This document shows, in pieces, positions 20,124 through 32,299 of a DNA stretch of 64,000 nt. The notes beneath the pieces were generated by a model that was given only the letters and a program-made list of their open reading frames with translations, had not been told where the DNA came from and made no database searches. A program made the position numbers and the translations under genes. Every line of letters starts with the position of its first letter. Position 1 is the first letter of the stretch. This DNA comes from Chrysogorgia sp. JL179-B06 (taxonomy: Eukaryota > Cnidaria > Anthozoa > Scleralcyonacea > Chrysogorgiidae), in contig JAYKKM010000042.1 in the NCBI GenBank assembly GCA_035772405.1, positions 669,001-733,000 on the forward strand, given 5' to 3'.

Positions 20124-23100
20124 GTAGTTTTTCTTGATTTGTGGTTGAGTTGAGGTAAAAATTGGTAATTAAATATATAAAATTATTCTATTCAAAAATA
20201 TTTGAATAATTATGAACTATTCTGTGTTCTGTTTTAGTAATGCATGAAAAACAACTGAATAGCTGATTTCACTAATATCATAAATGAAATTGAATGCATC
20301 ATTGTCTTTATATATGGTTGTCTACATACCAAATCTGTCTAACATTACACCAATCTGGTCTAAAATAATACTGAAATCCTCAGGCTCCGCCAAGCTGACA
20401 ACATTGTTAAAATCTTTCTGAACATGTACGAAATGCCGACCGGTACTTTATTCCACATAGCACGTGATCAGAGTGACACGTGATGTTATGGCGCAATACT
20501 TCGCGATTTCACATGTTCTGCGTGCGAAGAGAAGCTCGTATCTTTATAACTTTATTTGACGTATGAAACCTATCTACAAGCGAGATGAAATACGTATTGA
20601 TCAACTGGACTTCTACCAACTAGATGACTATCCTTGCTAAAGATTTTGTTCGCGATTATGCTCGTTTAATCCGAAGAAAGAAGGCATGCAGTTGATCACT
20701 GTTGTTTTCAAAGCAGTGGTCAAACGGTCAAACCGCCTAAAGGTGGCTGAAAAGCGTATCTGGGGCGCGTAATTGCTGCGACCGGTGAGTTGTATATAAT
20801 TTGTTAATGACTTTGGTGATAATCTACTGCTCTCTTAATGTTTAATAATACTTAAATCTGTGTTTCATAATTGCGAATCACCATTAATTTTGGACGCCAT
20901 TGACATAATATTCATCGAGTGAGTCGCTGTTGAAACATTTATATTGATCAGCTTTCGTCAATTGCTCATAAGACCTTTGAAAGTTTGCTGAAAAAGGTCT
21001 TATGAGCCAGTTAAGCCCCTGAAGGAAAATGCACCAATATTACTGTACTAGAACTGTTTATTATATTAAATCTTGCTCTTTATCAAATACTGATTTAATT
21101 CTAAGATAAACTGGTTGCTGGTTGGCACTTATTATGACAATGTTGAAGTTATAGTGAAGGAAAACTTTGAGTGTGAAGATGAAACTGAGATTGGTTGTGA
21201 AAAATATAACAAAACTTTTATTTTTAAAAATAATAAACGAAAACTATTATCAGAATGATGAATATGCCAAATTGACACAGAAATGAAAAATAGGTCCGCG
21301 ATGCGAACATGTGGCTACCGCATGGAACATTAATGCCTGAGTCAGCCTTGTCAATGAGCAATTAATGAGCACGGGGTGTGACGAAAATGGAGGGTAATTT
21401 TATGAAACAAAAAACCACGTTATATAAACTGTGGAAAGATATATCCAATTCTGTGATACTACAGGTATCTGAAATTTTGGTATTGTTCATTTACGCAGAG
21501 GCATTTATTCCCACGATGGGATCACTGTCGTGGAGGTTCTTTATCATTATATTGATTTGGTGCCTTTAAAGTTTCTTTGAGATGAAAATTCGCCCCAATT
21601 TTTTATGATTGTATTACACGCTTTTCTTATGTTATCCCGTTCTTGAATTATTACTCTTTATATAATTTGAGCTCTAACATCACAAATAGATTGATCAAGG
21701 ACAAACATCACAATATTTGTTATTGAGGACGGGTTGAGCACACATAAACCAGGGTCGGCCTCAACCGGGCCAAAGGCCTTACAATGTTATGATACTTTGG
21801 CACATAAACTAATGAAACGAATATCCTCGAATCTCCTCATAGACAATAATTTTCTTTTGGTGGATTAATAAACAGTGCTACTAGTAAGCTAACAGCAGAT
21901 TTAACTAAATCAGCAGAGAATACATTTTTAGATGCATTTTTAAGACATAGCTGTCCATTATTACATGTGATGGATAATGCACTGGTTAAATATTAATGAT
22001 TCACTATAGGTTAAGGCATAAATACAATAATAAAAAGCTGGGGTGAATTTTCATTTCATAGACACTTGCACTGATACATTGATCAAGGACAAACATCACA
22101 AATTATATTTGTTATTGACAAAGAGTAGAGTGCACATAAACCAGATTAACTATAGCTTAAGGCATCTAACACCATGTTAGGAACATCTGTCAAAAACAAA
22201 AAAATATTTTTCACAGAAACTATATAATACAATTACTGCAGAGAGGAAATATTCTTTGATCATTGACTTTATTTTTATTATTATATCAATATTTCAGTAC
22301 TAGCCAAAGTGACTGAGACACCTGTTATTTCAAAGTTTGAGGATGCGGCTATGATTAGTGTTAATGAATATAAATGCACACAAGTCCATATTAAATTTCA
22401 GCAGTATCGTGTTCAAAACAAAGCAAGTTAAGTGTGCCAGCTAAGCTTGTGAGTTCTGACCAAAATTTGCCGCATATAGTTTGCACGAAGAATAATTTGT
22501 TTCACACGCACAATGCGTCAAATATATGCTTAAAACTGATAAACTTACAAGTAACTAGACGTGCTTTGAAAGCTAATTGGTTTTAAACTCATCACCAGGA
22601 TATTTCGCTCGAATAGAAGAGGGATCCTTCGAAGAACACGCAGCATCCCGAAGGAATGATTACCCCGGCAGTTGCAATCTCTGCATATCGATGTGAAACA
22701 TCCGTACAATAAATCCGAGTTCATTTATTGAACCTTGTCTAAACGACAAGGTTTTTAGATATTTGTTGAGAATCTCTTTGGATAATGGTTATTACATTTC
22801 GGCGCTCGATTCACGATTCGATTACCCCGGCAGTTAAGACTCCGGCAGTTTTCGACGTGAAACATCCCTACAATAAAAAAACAACCAATCATTCATTCAG
22901 ATCGTTAACAATATGGCTACCGCTTGCTCACGCCAGCGGTAGCCGCAAAAATTAGCAAAGCCCGTTTTTACCTTGATACAACGTGTATCATAACGCGCTA
23001 TAAAACAACGCTAGATAATTTATAATGATCATAACGTCGGTATAATTAATATTTTTTATTACAAAAATTGTAATATCGCTCTTGAAGAGCTTTTGAAGAT

Positions 23101-24730
23101 TTAACATTCGTATTCTTGAATTTATTTACAAACTCATAGTTGCAATACCTACAGGCAAGTGCTGTGTGAAAGTAGAACAAGAAAACAAAATGAAGAATAT
23201 TGACGAATACTATTTCCTTAACAAAATAGTTATAATTGTCTACCCTACATCAACCAACATCAACCTTTGATTGAAATCAAATCAATTTTATAAATTGTCA
23301 AGGGACACATTACCTGGTGCTTCAATCGGCGGAAAGGTGCTACTATACTGTATTCGCAGAAGTACGCCTATATTTCAGGTATTATATAACTGCGGCAGAA
23401 TCGTCAAAGCTTCTACCGGGAAATGAAAGTTGGTGTGATCGAATCCCGCATAGCCGTGATCATGTTTTCTGTTAATATTTGTATTCGCTTTCTATTATTA
23501 TTTATGGCTGAAATTAGTGTATTTATGGCAGAGACTTTTTGATACTCAGGAAAATTAATTACTCGGGATACCTGTGGTAGCCGAGTCTCGGTTTACACTC
23601 TGATTTTTTTCAATGTAGAGACACGTGATTGTAATTACTTCATCTTGATAGGCTTTGGTACTTTGCAAATCTGAGCGTGCTAAATTTGATAATTTTCATG
23701 AACCATTTCCGCGGTCCCCACAATGCAGTGCGTTTTATCGACTACAAATGATTTACAAAAAGAACGAGAATTTTTCTTTGTTTCTTCTTTTGTTCTGGCA
23801 TTTGCTCTTGGCTTTATGATCTTAATTATGACTAATTATGACTATGTCGATTATTATGTCACAGCTTTGCTTGGCCTTTTGTGTTCTTATTATGATTATG
23901 CTTTTGCGTACGTGTGAACAGGCGCGCTATAGTCTCTAATATAATATCTTGATTTAGAACTTCTACAGGACATGTAAATCACGGCGACGCATTGTCTCAC
24001 ACAGGGCACGCCGCTTAAAGAGTCATCACGTAGCTTGTAGAAGCTATATTTGTTTGGCTGTTGGTTACTAACCATCATATAACAAGATCATAACCAGTGG
24101 GCATGTTTACTAGGTTCTTCATGTCTGATTGGATAAAAAGGTCGGAAAACGACCAATCAAATATGTTGTTCAAGAAGCTACGTCTTTACCACACTTAAAG
24201 GTCAAGTGTATTTAACATCTTAAAAACTTAATACTACATAGCATAAAATTAGTCACTGCTCACAACGTATTCAACTCAACATTTTTGAAGATTTACGACG
24301 ATTTTCTAGAGAAAGATTCTGGGTTTGAAATTTTGTAAAAATTTCGAGTTTGTTGTCAAAGGGATGTTTGAGAGTCAACGATAATTGGTATGGTATTCGC
24401 GTGTGGTATGAAACTCTCGTCGATTTGAACGCTATATAGTCTCATATCCTCGTTTCATCAAATATTAAAAGAAGCAACTTTTTAAAAAAAATTTTTTTTT
24501 TTCTTGTCCATCTTTTCTTGTCCAACGATCGAAGCCATGCGTTTATTGTAGTGGATTATTGTCGTCCTTTAATGCTTTTAGAAATACTTTGTCTGTGGCC
24601 CTTTCTCAGTGCATGGGTGCTTGTATAAAGTTAAAGTTTTCGCGCTACGGCATTGACACTCATGCATTTACTGCATCTCCGCTATCTGGTCGTAAATTAT
24701 ATTGGTGAGAGGAGAGATGACCAGAATAGA
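20124..24730. other. Long non-coding stretch with scattered repeats
   Basis: No gene supported over 4.6 kb. A 14-bp perfect hairpin (CTCATAAGACCTTT / AAAGGTCTTATGAG) lies at 20965-21006. About 65 bases around GATCAAGGACAAACATCACA are repeated directly at 21690-21753 and 22078-22144. A second direct pair with GATTACCCCGGCAGTT and TACAATAAA lies at 22658-22713 and 22819-22878. Confidence 0.45.
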
Positions 24731-24732
24731 CG

Positions 24733-24913
24733 TACTGTAGCAGTATCCTTCTCCAATCGTTTGAGCATCTCCTGCCTTGTGAGGACAGAAATTGTGAAGA
24801 TCATGCCCTTACCAAAACCCGTTGGTAAAACCAGAGGACATCGTTACCTAAAAAAAATTCCTCGCGCAAACTTGTTTTTCTTTCAGAATAATTTCTCGCG
24901 GAGTATTTCGTAA
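24733..24913 (-). pseudogene. RecQ-like helicase fragment
   Basis: On the minus strand the words LGNDVL and, one frame over, LVLPTGFGKGMIF reproduce the motif I region (Walker A) of RecQ-type helicases, preceded by an EIILKEKQVCAR segment that fits motif 0. A frameshift separates the two parts near 24838 and a stop lies between motif 0 and motif I. The rest of the helicase is not seen. It could be a scrap of a host gene or of a mobile element. Recognition rests on about 60 residues. Confidence 0.45.
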
Positions 24914-25884
24914 AATATTAATTAAATTTTCCAATTCTTAAACCATACATTATTTCACGTAGGCCATGTTGACACCTCTTGAAATATTAATCAATCAGTA
25001 TTTTCCGTTCACCAGTGGACGGATAATGCAAATTACCCCTAGTTTTGCGGCAGGCGCTTTTTCCATATTACCTTCGCCCGATTTCCACCTTGCCTGCCGC
25101 AAACTGCAGCCTGCTTGCTCGAACTCTTACCGTAAACCCTAAAAATCTGCCGGCTACGCAGCGTACAGATAACGCGAAGCGGCCATTGGGGATTGGTGAT
25201 CTGACGAATTACGTAAGCAGGGTTTTACGAAGCCGTATACACGTTTGCGTTATATAATACACACGTATATATGTTATGTATTTAGACTCGTTAACTTCAA
25301 ATCTGTTTTCAGAATTAAAAACGGTTAAATATTGATCGAGATAATTAACGTTCAAAATAATATACGACAAATCGGCCGCCTGATTGTTGTCGAGCTGACT
25401 AATTTCTAAGTACATAAATCGTTTTTACGAAGGGTATGCACGTTCTAGTAATGTGATGGACACGTGTGTTATGTATTTAGATTCGGTAATTCCAAATCTG
25501 TTTTCCGAATTGAAATCAGGAAATATTGACCGATATAGCGTTCAAAATCTATGTACGACGAAACGGGAATACACGGCGCGCGGGCCATGGGACAATGGAT
25601 TGGAAAAATAAAGTCTAGGAGGGGTACAAAAGGTGTGTGAAGGGTTATTGCGGAAAGTCGTTCTGGTTAAGTAGGATGACATTGTTCTAGTATTAACATT
25701 CATCAAGTGAGAGCTGTTGCGTATACGTACTTCTAGTCTGATAATCATAGGATATAGCAAGTACAAATTCAAATATTAGTAATAAATTTAGAGAACTCGA
25801 ACTATTTTTATTTTCTAATTTTGCCTTAATTGTGTATACTTTCTGCAGTTGCTTGGAGAGTCATCTCAGTCAAGATACCTCAGG
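24914..25884. other. Non-coding stretch with a diverged direct repeat
   Basis: Blocks 25218-25380 and 25418-25565 are diverged direct copies sharing TTTTACGAAG, TTATGTATTTAGA, CAAATCTGTTTTC and GTTCAAAAT in order. A splice-acceptor-like TTTCTGCAG ends at 25849, upstream of the next gene's first ATG. Confidence 0.5.
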
Positions 25885-25957
25885 ATGAACTCGAGATTAT
25901 TTGTGATCTTTTTCTTGGTTATTTTTGGAGGACGTCTGACGAAGTCGAATGAATATG
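25885..25957 (+). CDS. First coding exon of a secreted protein gene (signal peptide)
   Basis: ATG 25885 starts a 24-codon segment with a classic signal peptide: MNSRLFVIFFLVIFGG, then polar residues. It ends in phase 1 at 25957 directly before GTAATT, a good splice donor. Upstream, TTTCTGCAG at 25841-25849 could be the acceptor of a 5' UTR intron. It pairs with the exon at 26082-26208. This looks like a host gene, the only one I can support in the window. Confidence 0.5.
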
Positions 25958-26081
25958 GTAATTACATTTATTTATTATTAAATAGCTATAGTATTTGATT
26001 GGTATCCGTGGTCACGATCATATTCGGTATAACAATTACCGTAATTGAACATTAATTATTACTATAACATTATTATTTCAG

Positions 26082-26208
26082 GTGCTAATATTTCAAAACC
26101 ATGCACGTACAGACAGTCACCGTATGGCAAGGAACTTAACTGTGTTTCTAAAAACCTAACTGCGATGCCTCTCTTCATTTCCGGATACACGGACAATTCA
26201 ACCATCGT
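26082..26208 (+). CDS. Second exon: cysteine-rich N-terminal cap of a leucine-rich-repeat protein
   Basis: Preceded by ATTATTATTTCAG, a good acceptor. Phase fits the first exon (one plus two bases make a Gly codon). The encoded segment has two cysteines in the order CTYRQSPYGKELNC followed by SKNLTAMPLFISGYTDNSTIV, the pattern of an LRR N-terminal cap running into a first repeat. The exon ends at 26208 before GTAAGG, a strong donor. I could not find further exons with confidence; a possible one near 26289 runs into a stop after about 14 codons. The gene may be truncated by later insertions. Confidence 0.5.
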
Positions 26209-26832
26209 GTAAGGCATATATCAATAATATTAATATTGTGTTTTAGAATATATCTTATAATAATTATGTTTTGTTTTAACATAATAGATATCAATCCGAA
26301 TTTTATCGCTATACGTGGTATCACAAGTAACATAAATCAGGAACTAATACGCACATATCATGGCTCAATAGATACGTCAACACCTTTCCCTACTGGTGTT
26401 CGTTCTAGAGTGGTATTAGAACCAAATATCATACCTGGGTTTTCTCTCTTGAGTGCCTTGCTACGAGTGTAGTGTAACCTATATAGACGTGTTAAGAAGT
26501 ATGTTTCCAATGGAAATGCCGCTGTAAATCTACATTTCAATTCTAAAAACAGAACATAAAAAACTGTGTTAGATTTGAGCAATAGTTATTGTGAGCAGTT
26601 AATTCAGACAAGAAGCGAAAGATCATGAAGACTTTCAACACTTTTTTTTTTTTCTTTACCAGCTCGTTGTTTGATACACTGCTCTATTTATTTAATTTTT
26701 CTATATTTAATAACTCTATTTTTGGATCTTTTTATTTTATGTGAAAAAGTAGAGTGCTGCGTAGACAGTGTTTTGGATATATATAGCAAAGCGAAAAGGT
26801 GGTAATTACTGCCAATATTTTTAGTAACGAAA
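26209..26832. other. Probable intron or flank of the LRR gene, then non-coding
   Basis: No further exon is supported. A pure T tract lies at about 26643-26655. Confidence 0.35.
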
Positions 26833-26867
26833 TACTAACGTTTCGAGCGGAGCCCTTCATCAGAGTA
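26833..26867 (-). ncRNA. Hammerhead ribozyme motif of a decayed Penelope-like element
   Basis: On the minus strand: TACT, then CTGATGA, a stem II of GGGC against GCTC, then GAAA, CGTT and AGTA. The outer TACT/AGTA pair forms stem I. The arrangement CTGATGAAG...GAAACGTT is the usual PLE hammerhead. Orientation agrees with the GIY-YIG fragment at 28535-28828, so both may belong to one relic. Confidence 0.6.
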
Positions 26868-27337
26868 AGACGAGATGAAATAAAATAAATAGGACTTATA
26901 TATATATGCCAAAAGGTGTCACAAGTAGAAAGTAGCGAATCAATTTGCATTAGGTATTAAACAAACTAATAATTAATTAATGCGAAAAGTAAATCATTTG
27001 CTATTTTCACAGTCGATCAGCAAACAAACTGAGGGGGGGGGGAGAAATGACAGGTCATGGATTATGCGATAGTAAAGCGGTGAGAAACAAAAACTTGAAA
27101 AGGAATGAAAGTGCATGAGCTAATAATAAAAAAGTTCCTCGCATACAAAAATAACAAAAAAACTTGTCGGAAATTAAATAAAAGAAAAACGTTCGCTAAA
27201 ACCATGAGGATAATACGTAGTGCCAAGTTTGAAAATTGGACGCTTTCTCTTGCCATTTGTGGTTATTTTTACCAACTGAGATGGGAAGGATGGCACAGAC
27301 TTTTATGTCTGAAACCAAATGGTTAGAACATGTTTGT
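26868..27337. other. Non-coding stretch, probably PLE relic 3' part
   Basis: No gene. It lies between the hammerhead and the insertion at 27355, in a minus-strand PLE relic. Confidence 0.3.
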
Positions 27338-27354
27338 TAACATCATTGTTCCTC

Positions 27355-28517
27355 TAGCTCGTATCCTCAGCAAAAGATTCTGAGTCCCGGACAGGAATCG
27401 AACCTGTAACCTTCTGATTTTCACTACAGCAGTGCATACCCTGTATATTAAAGTGCCTATGACATTAAAATTAAGTTTATCTTATTTGAAAGAACTCTTA
27501 AAATAATTAAGAATATCAATTTAAAGCTTTTCCATATTTCACTTAGTTCGTGAGATATTTAGACTTACATGATATTCAAATGAGATGATCTACGACGTCA
27601 CAAGTTGTGCAATATATTTTAACATATTGGAAGATCGTGTATATCTTTAAGATTATTGAACGAAATCACTTGAAACTTAGCATGTCGATACAGACCACTA
27701 AACGGAATAAGATCGTTCAAGTTTTAATGTTACAACAGTAATAGTATAGTTCCCAGACCACTACGTCTCTTTGAAAAAAATATTCGTTTTCTAACATAGT
27801 AGGCTTTGCACCAACGTCAAACTTCAGTTTCAAATCAGTTAAGTTAGTGCAAATCTACTAAACCAGTACCAATTCGAAAATGTTTCCCACCGAAAAGAAA
27901 ACAAATCATTTTGTTTGAAAATCAAGAGGTCTGGAATCTAATCATTTACCATGGCGACCATAAAACTAAAACTATATTCTCCAGTTTAGTGGTCTTTATG
28001 TACATTCAAAGTTCCAAGTGATTTCCTTCAATAATCTTAAAGATATATGCGCTTTTCCAATATGTTAAAATGTTGTGCACAACTTGTGACGTCATAAATC
28101 ATCTCATTTGAATATCATATAAGTCAAAATAACTCCACAACTAAGTGAAATATGGAAAAGCTGTAAATTGATTTTCTTAATTATTTTAGTAGTTCTTTTA
28201 AATAAGATGAACCAAATTTTCATGTCATAGGCACTTTAACACATCCAAACATTACCGATATATAGTGACGGCCGCATAGGTGGTTCATATATATATATAT
28301 ATATATATCAATCGAACCAGCCTCATTGTAGCCTTCGCTCTCTACGTGAGTCTCTGTGGCTCAATGGTTAGAGCGTCTCACCGGCAATCCCAAGGTTACA
28401 GGTTCGATTCCTGTCCGGGACTCAGAATCGTTTTTCTGAGGATACGAGCTTGACGATCGCCCATGTATCGTCTATCTACTCCAAGCTCTCCCACATTCAC
28501 TACAGCAGTGTATATAT
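27355..28517. mobile_element. Composite insertion: inverted SINE pieces around a foldback element
   Basis: Flanked by TAACATCATTGTTCCTC (27338-27354) and TAACATATCATTGTTCCTC (28518-28536), a near-exact long target duplication. Inside, tRNA-like SINE pieces face each other at 27382-27413 (minus) and 28348-28423 (plus). Between them, arms at about 27450-27700 and 27990-28240 are inverted copies, starting AAAGTGCCTATGACAT and sharing TTTTCCATATTTCACTTAGT. Confidence 0.65.
28348..28423 (+). other. tRNA-like SINE head with Pol III promoter boxes
   Basis: GAGTCTC and GGGACTC can pair like an acceptor stem. Box A TGGCTCAATGG (28357-28367) and box B GGTTCGATTCC (28401-28411) are good. A T run starts at 28431. 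The D-arm spacing and anticodon stem do not fit a normal tRNA, so a tRNA-derived SINE or tRNA pseudogene is likelier than a functional tRNA gene. The same 3' half recurs inverted at 27382-27413 with the same tail (CTGAGGATACGAGC). Confidence 0.6.
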
Positions 28518-28534
28518 TAACATATCATTGTTCC

Positions 28535-28828
28535 TCACCAAACGAAGATGTTCAGTAAGTCTGAATAGCGTCGCTCAGTTTCACCGATGTAGGTTTTAGG
28601 GAATTTATCGCAAGAAATGCGATAAATGATGTTGGTGGACGTGCATGAAAAAGTATTACGGATTGTGTGGTCGAGCTTAGGGCAGTAAAAACTGGAGTGG
28701 GATTGAGAAAAAGGCATGTGTAATGGCATTCGGATATTCTGATATTCTGAGAGATCTGTTCTTCCGTAAGGTCTAAAGTTCGTTCCCAACTCCGGGCCCA
28801 TTGATCTATTTTCAGTTAAAAAGGACAC
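28535..28828 (-). pseudogene. GIY-YIG endonuclease fragment of a Penelope-like element
   Basis: The minus strand encodes YCPKLDHTIRNTFSCTSTN, then IIYRISCDKFPKTYIGETERR. This is the zinc-finger-like and GIY-YIG start of the endonuclease that follows the reverse transcriptase in canonical PLEs (here IIY...TYIGE in place of GIY...YIG). It stops soon after, so the domain is incomplete. This family differs from the endonuclease-less PLE in the tandem array. Confidence 0.7.
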
Positions 28829-28877
28829 CGAATCTTTCTTCCGCCGCCCTCAAAGCGTTTTTTCAAAAGCCCACTTT

Positions 28878-29090
28878 AAATAAAAACAAGACGCCCGCTA
28901 GGCGTTAACTCGGGCTACTTAATAGTGGACAAATGGCACGCATAAATTGCCTGCGGAGATACAATATGGCCCAATGGGCATGTTAGACAGTTGGAATTAG
29001 AAAACCCGCTCACTTGTCTTATAATACAAAGGTTTTTAATTATTTTATTTATTAATATTATACATGTATGGAGAACCTAGATCTGGAGAA
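28878..29090 (+). repeat. Dispersed repeat, copy 1
   Basis: Begins ACAAGACGCCCGCTAGGCGT and ends around TTATTAATATTATACAT. A longer copy lies at 33309-33580 in the same orientation. Confidence 0.7.
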
Positions 29091-29305
29091 CATATAATTG
29101 ATTTATGTATATGGTATTTTACTGTCAATTATTATTATTAAACTGAAGTACAGGACACAGTATTGTGACATTTTGTGTACATATATTCTAGTTAATTTCA
29201 GTTGCTGTTTATATACTGTTTTGGTAGCGAAAATTATTTATAAAAGAGAGATGTACGAATGGCAACACATATGCAGTGAATCAAGTTCACAGCTTTGACA
29301 TTTGT

Positions 29306-29693
29306 TGACAGTCGCTTGGTTTGATAATGACAATGTTACAATCACAATGTACTCCATCGATTCAAACATGTGGTTAAAGCAAAGTTATATATGTTGGTGG
29401 ACATTGGAAGAACGGTAATTTATTTGGCTGCATGATGTACAGTCGCTTGGTTTTGATAATGGCAATGTTACAATCACAATGCATTCCATCAATTCAAGTA
29501 TATGCAGGTTAAAGCAAAGTTATGTTGGTGGACATTGGAAGAACAGTAATTTCTTTGGCTGCATGATCTACAGTCACTTGATTTGATAATGGCAATGTTA
29601 CAACCACAATGCATTTCATCGATTCAAGCATGTGGTTAAAGCAAAGTTATTTTGTTGGACATTGGAATAACGGTAATTTATTTGGCTGCATGA
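29306..29693 (+). repeat. Three tandem units of about 128 bp
   Basis: Each unit runs from ACAGTCGCTTGGTTTGATAA through GGTTAAAGCAAAGTTAT and GTTGGACATTGGAA to TTTGGCTGCATGA. A diverged single copy lies near 35740-35855, so this belongs to a dispersed family. Confidence 0.75.
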
Positions 29694-31064
29694 ATGGTGA
29701 CTTCAAATTCCACTGAGTTTGTAATCATGATGATATTTTCAATGGTCATAATATGCTAGTGATGGGAATTATGCCAGCGAAGTTCTGTCTCTGTTGACTT
29801 TGTGGACTGCATTGATGATTGATGTGGACTGCATGTTGATTAGTATTTTACTCCACAATCCAGTGTTAATTTGTCTCTTTCATTATATAATACCAGTTAT
29901 GTCAAAGTCATTTAATAGAAGAGTAGTAATTAATTGGTGGTTGACAGTTTGACCAACTGGCACAACTTCAACAGCATGTCGCATACAGTCCCAATGCAGG
30001 CATAGGATGTATAAATTGGTAGTTGACTGTTTAATTGCTAGTCCAACTCACAAATCCAACTGTGTGGTCGAAGAGGCCCTTTAGTTCAGATGCCAGTGTT
30101 AATTGGGTTTGCTGTTTCATTAATATCAAATTATGTCGATGTTATAAGGTGATTTAATATACACCAGAGTATTAAATAGGTGGTTGGTGCTGTAACTCAC
30201 AACTTCAACTGCATAGTTGTACAACCCCATTGGCAATGATGCCTTAATGTGAATATTGCTGAGGCTTTTCATGATTTTACCAGATCTTTAGTTTTGCCTG
30301 AAATATGAAACAGAGAGAAAATAAGTGGGTTAAAAAGCAATTAAACTACGCATGCATAGAAACTTTGCAATATTAAAGAACAGTTACATAGAGATTCAGT
30401 ACATCTTTTACTTACATTAATTTGTTGTCCCATGGTTCAGGTTGTCCAGGTGTTCTAAGTCCTTTTCATCCCAAGTACAACTACAACTACAAGTGCAGCG
30501 TAACTGCACTAATTCAGGGGTGGACCATTATAAATCTTTGGGAGGGGTAAAAAATAGTTCTAAGCATTTCATCCTATGAAAACTCTGCAGGATATAAAGG
30601 GATAACTGTTATTTATAAAAGTTGTAAACAGTTTGCCCGTGTATTCTCTTTATATTGCCTGCAGGATTTTTTATCACTTTCCCTTGCACAGGAATTGTCA
30701 CCCTCTCCCTGCAAGATTTCCAATGGCCCACCCGTTATTGATAAATATGGTTTGTGAATGCATATACATGTTAGATGTACAATAGGTGTAATTTAAACTT
30801 GCTTGATAACAATTGCCAGAAAGAACAAGATATAACTAAATGTACCAGTGATTAATAATATTTCAATTAATGTGAGAGAAGACACGTGTTGTTACTACGT
30901 ATTGACGGCAAGTAATATTCCTAGCAGGATGTTCACACAGCCGTAATCTCAAACAAAGATGTCAGTGAATCCAGGTGAAAAATAACTACAAACTTACGGA
31001 AGGACATCAAAAAACGGTGAAGAACAAAGTTGACTTATGATTATCCAAGGAAGTGGCTGAAATC
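29694..31064. other. Non-coding stretch
   Basis: Repeated words such as TGTTAATTGG and CAACTCACAA but no clear unit or gene. Confidence 0.4.
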
Positions 31065-31203
31065 TCAAATGGAAAACAATTTGTTTTTTACACCAAGCAT
31101 GGTGTAGGTGGCGGGTTGAATTGTTGGTGCAACTGTTTTGGTAGAATTTTGCATGTAGAAATACATCCAGAATAATTGTATTATATTTCTACTTTGTGAC
31201 ACT

Positions 31204-31467
31204 TTAGTCCAATGAAAGTTCATGTTCACCGGTCCCGTCCCGGGGGACAAATTTTCTGACTTGGCGCTTGTTTACCTCAATCACAATAAATTTAGCATAA
31301 CGAGATCTACATTCCTTTGTGTTTAAAGTCTCTGGGTCAATATCAGCGGAAACTTGTAGTGATAACTGGGAACCTTTTATATTCTCATATACAGGTACAA
31401 TGTCAAGCGAAGCAGGGTATTTGATGACACGTGCTTTAGGCAAAACATGCTTGATGCGACTGTTCAT
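31204..31467 (-). CDS. Unidentified 87-residue ORF
   Basis: ATG 31467 to the stop at 31204. The encoded protein has balanced composition with ordered-looking segments (RVIKYPASLDIVPVYENIKG, YAKFIVIEVNKRQVRKFVPRD), unlike the low-complexity frames around it. I do not recognise it. It follows another coding-like segment at 31573-31797 on the same strand, so the two may be exons of one gene or small ORFs of an unknown element. Confidence 0.35.
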   Translation of the reverse strand: MNSRIKHVLPKARVIKYPASLDIVPVYENIKGSQLSLQVSADIDPETLNTKECRSRYAKFIVIEVNKRQVRKFVPRDGTGEHELSLD

Positions 31468-31572
31468 GGAACGATAAACGACTATTCAATGAAATGATAA
31501 ACAGTAAATTTTGCACGACATTTGTAACACAATACAGGCAAAAATAAAACAAATCATAAATTTTAATACAAT

Positions 31573-31797
31573 TTAATACCAGTCTGCGGGTGATAATATC
31601 AACACAGCATGTTTAATACCTGACAGTGCTTCTATGATTTGACCCATAACGTTGTATTCAAGTTTATATTCGTTTTTGGTATTCGTTGTAAGATATTTGG
31701 CATTCATAGTTTTCATCAGATCGCGGACCAACCCGTTTCGAAATTGCTCGGCATCTTTTAGAGTAGGTCTACCGTGATTGCGACTGCGATTGTAAAC
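31573..31797 (-). CDS. Unidentified coding-like segment, possible terminal exon
   Basis: About 75 codons open to the stop at 31573-31575 without a start ATG at the upstream end; an in-frame stop precedes it and ACAATCGCAG could be a splice acceptor. The product has a balanced composition (RPTLKDAEQFRNGLVRDLMK, YNVMGQIIEALSGIKHAV, LILSPADWY). I do not recognise the family. Confidence 0.35.
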   Translation of the reverse strand, partial: VYNRSRNHGRPTLKDAEQFRNGLVRDLMKTMNAKYLTTNTKNEYKLEYNVMGQIIEALSGIKHAVLILSPADWY

Positions 31798-32299
31798 ATA
31801 TTAAAATGTGAGCGTATTCAAGAAGTCAAGAACAAGATACTTCCCGCGACATATACTGACTGAACACTGCAATCCTTTGTATCCCTCGCAAAAACTCTTC
31901 CCTTCGAAACACGAAAAGAAAGGAGACGCGTGACCAACCTCGTAAGATATTTCCCAGCGACATAACCGACTTACCGACTTCGAACACTTGCATCCCTGGC
32001 AAAAACTCTGAAGACGCGCAAAGCCTGTTGGGGGCCTGGGGCCATATCTCGATCCAGAGCCCGCGTTCCCCCTGACCTGCGGCCTTGCTCGACCCCAAAA
32101 CGACGACCAAGACCAAAAAGGGGGAAACCTAGACTCGGCTATACCGCCCGAGTAATAAGGAAATTTTTGAAGAACTCAACTCCAAGAAATCGTCTTGGTC
32201 TCCACCCAGTGAAGACGATTCTTCCTCCTTTGATCTTTTCATAAGACAATGATGCACCCTCCGCGCAGAAAACAAGTTCATAACCATCTAGCTTTAAAG

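Noticed and set aside
11000..24700. Other short open frames of 60-100 codons
   Set aside because: No start context, no conserved motif, and composition like the surrounding non-coding DNA.
28348..28423. Functional tRNA gene
   Set aside because: Box A and B are good, but the D-arm spacing and anticodon stem do not fit and a related half copy shares a SINE-like tail.
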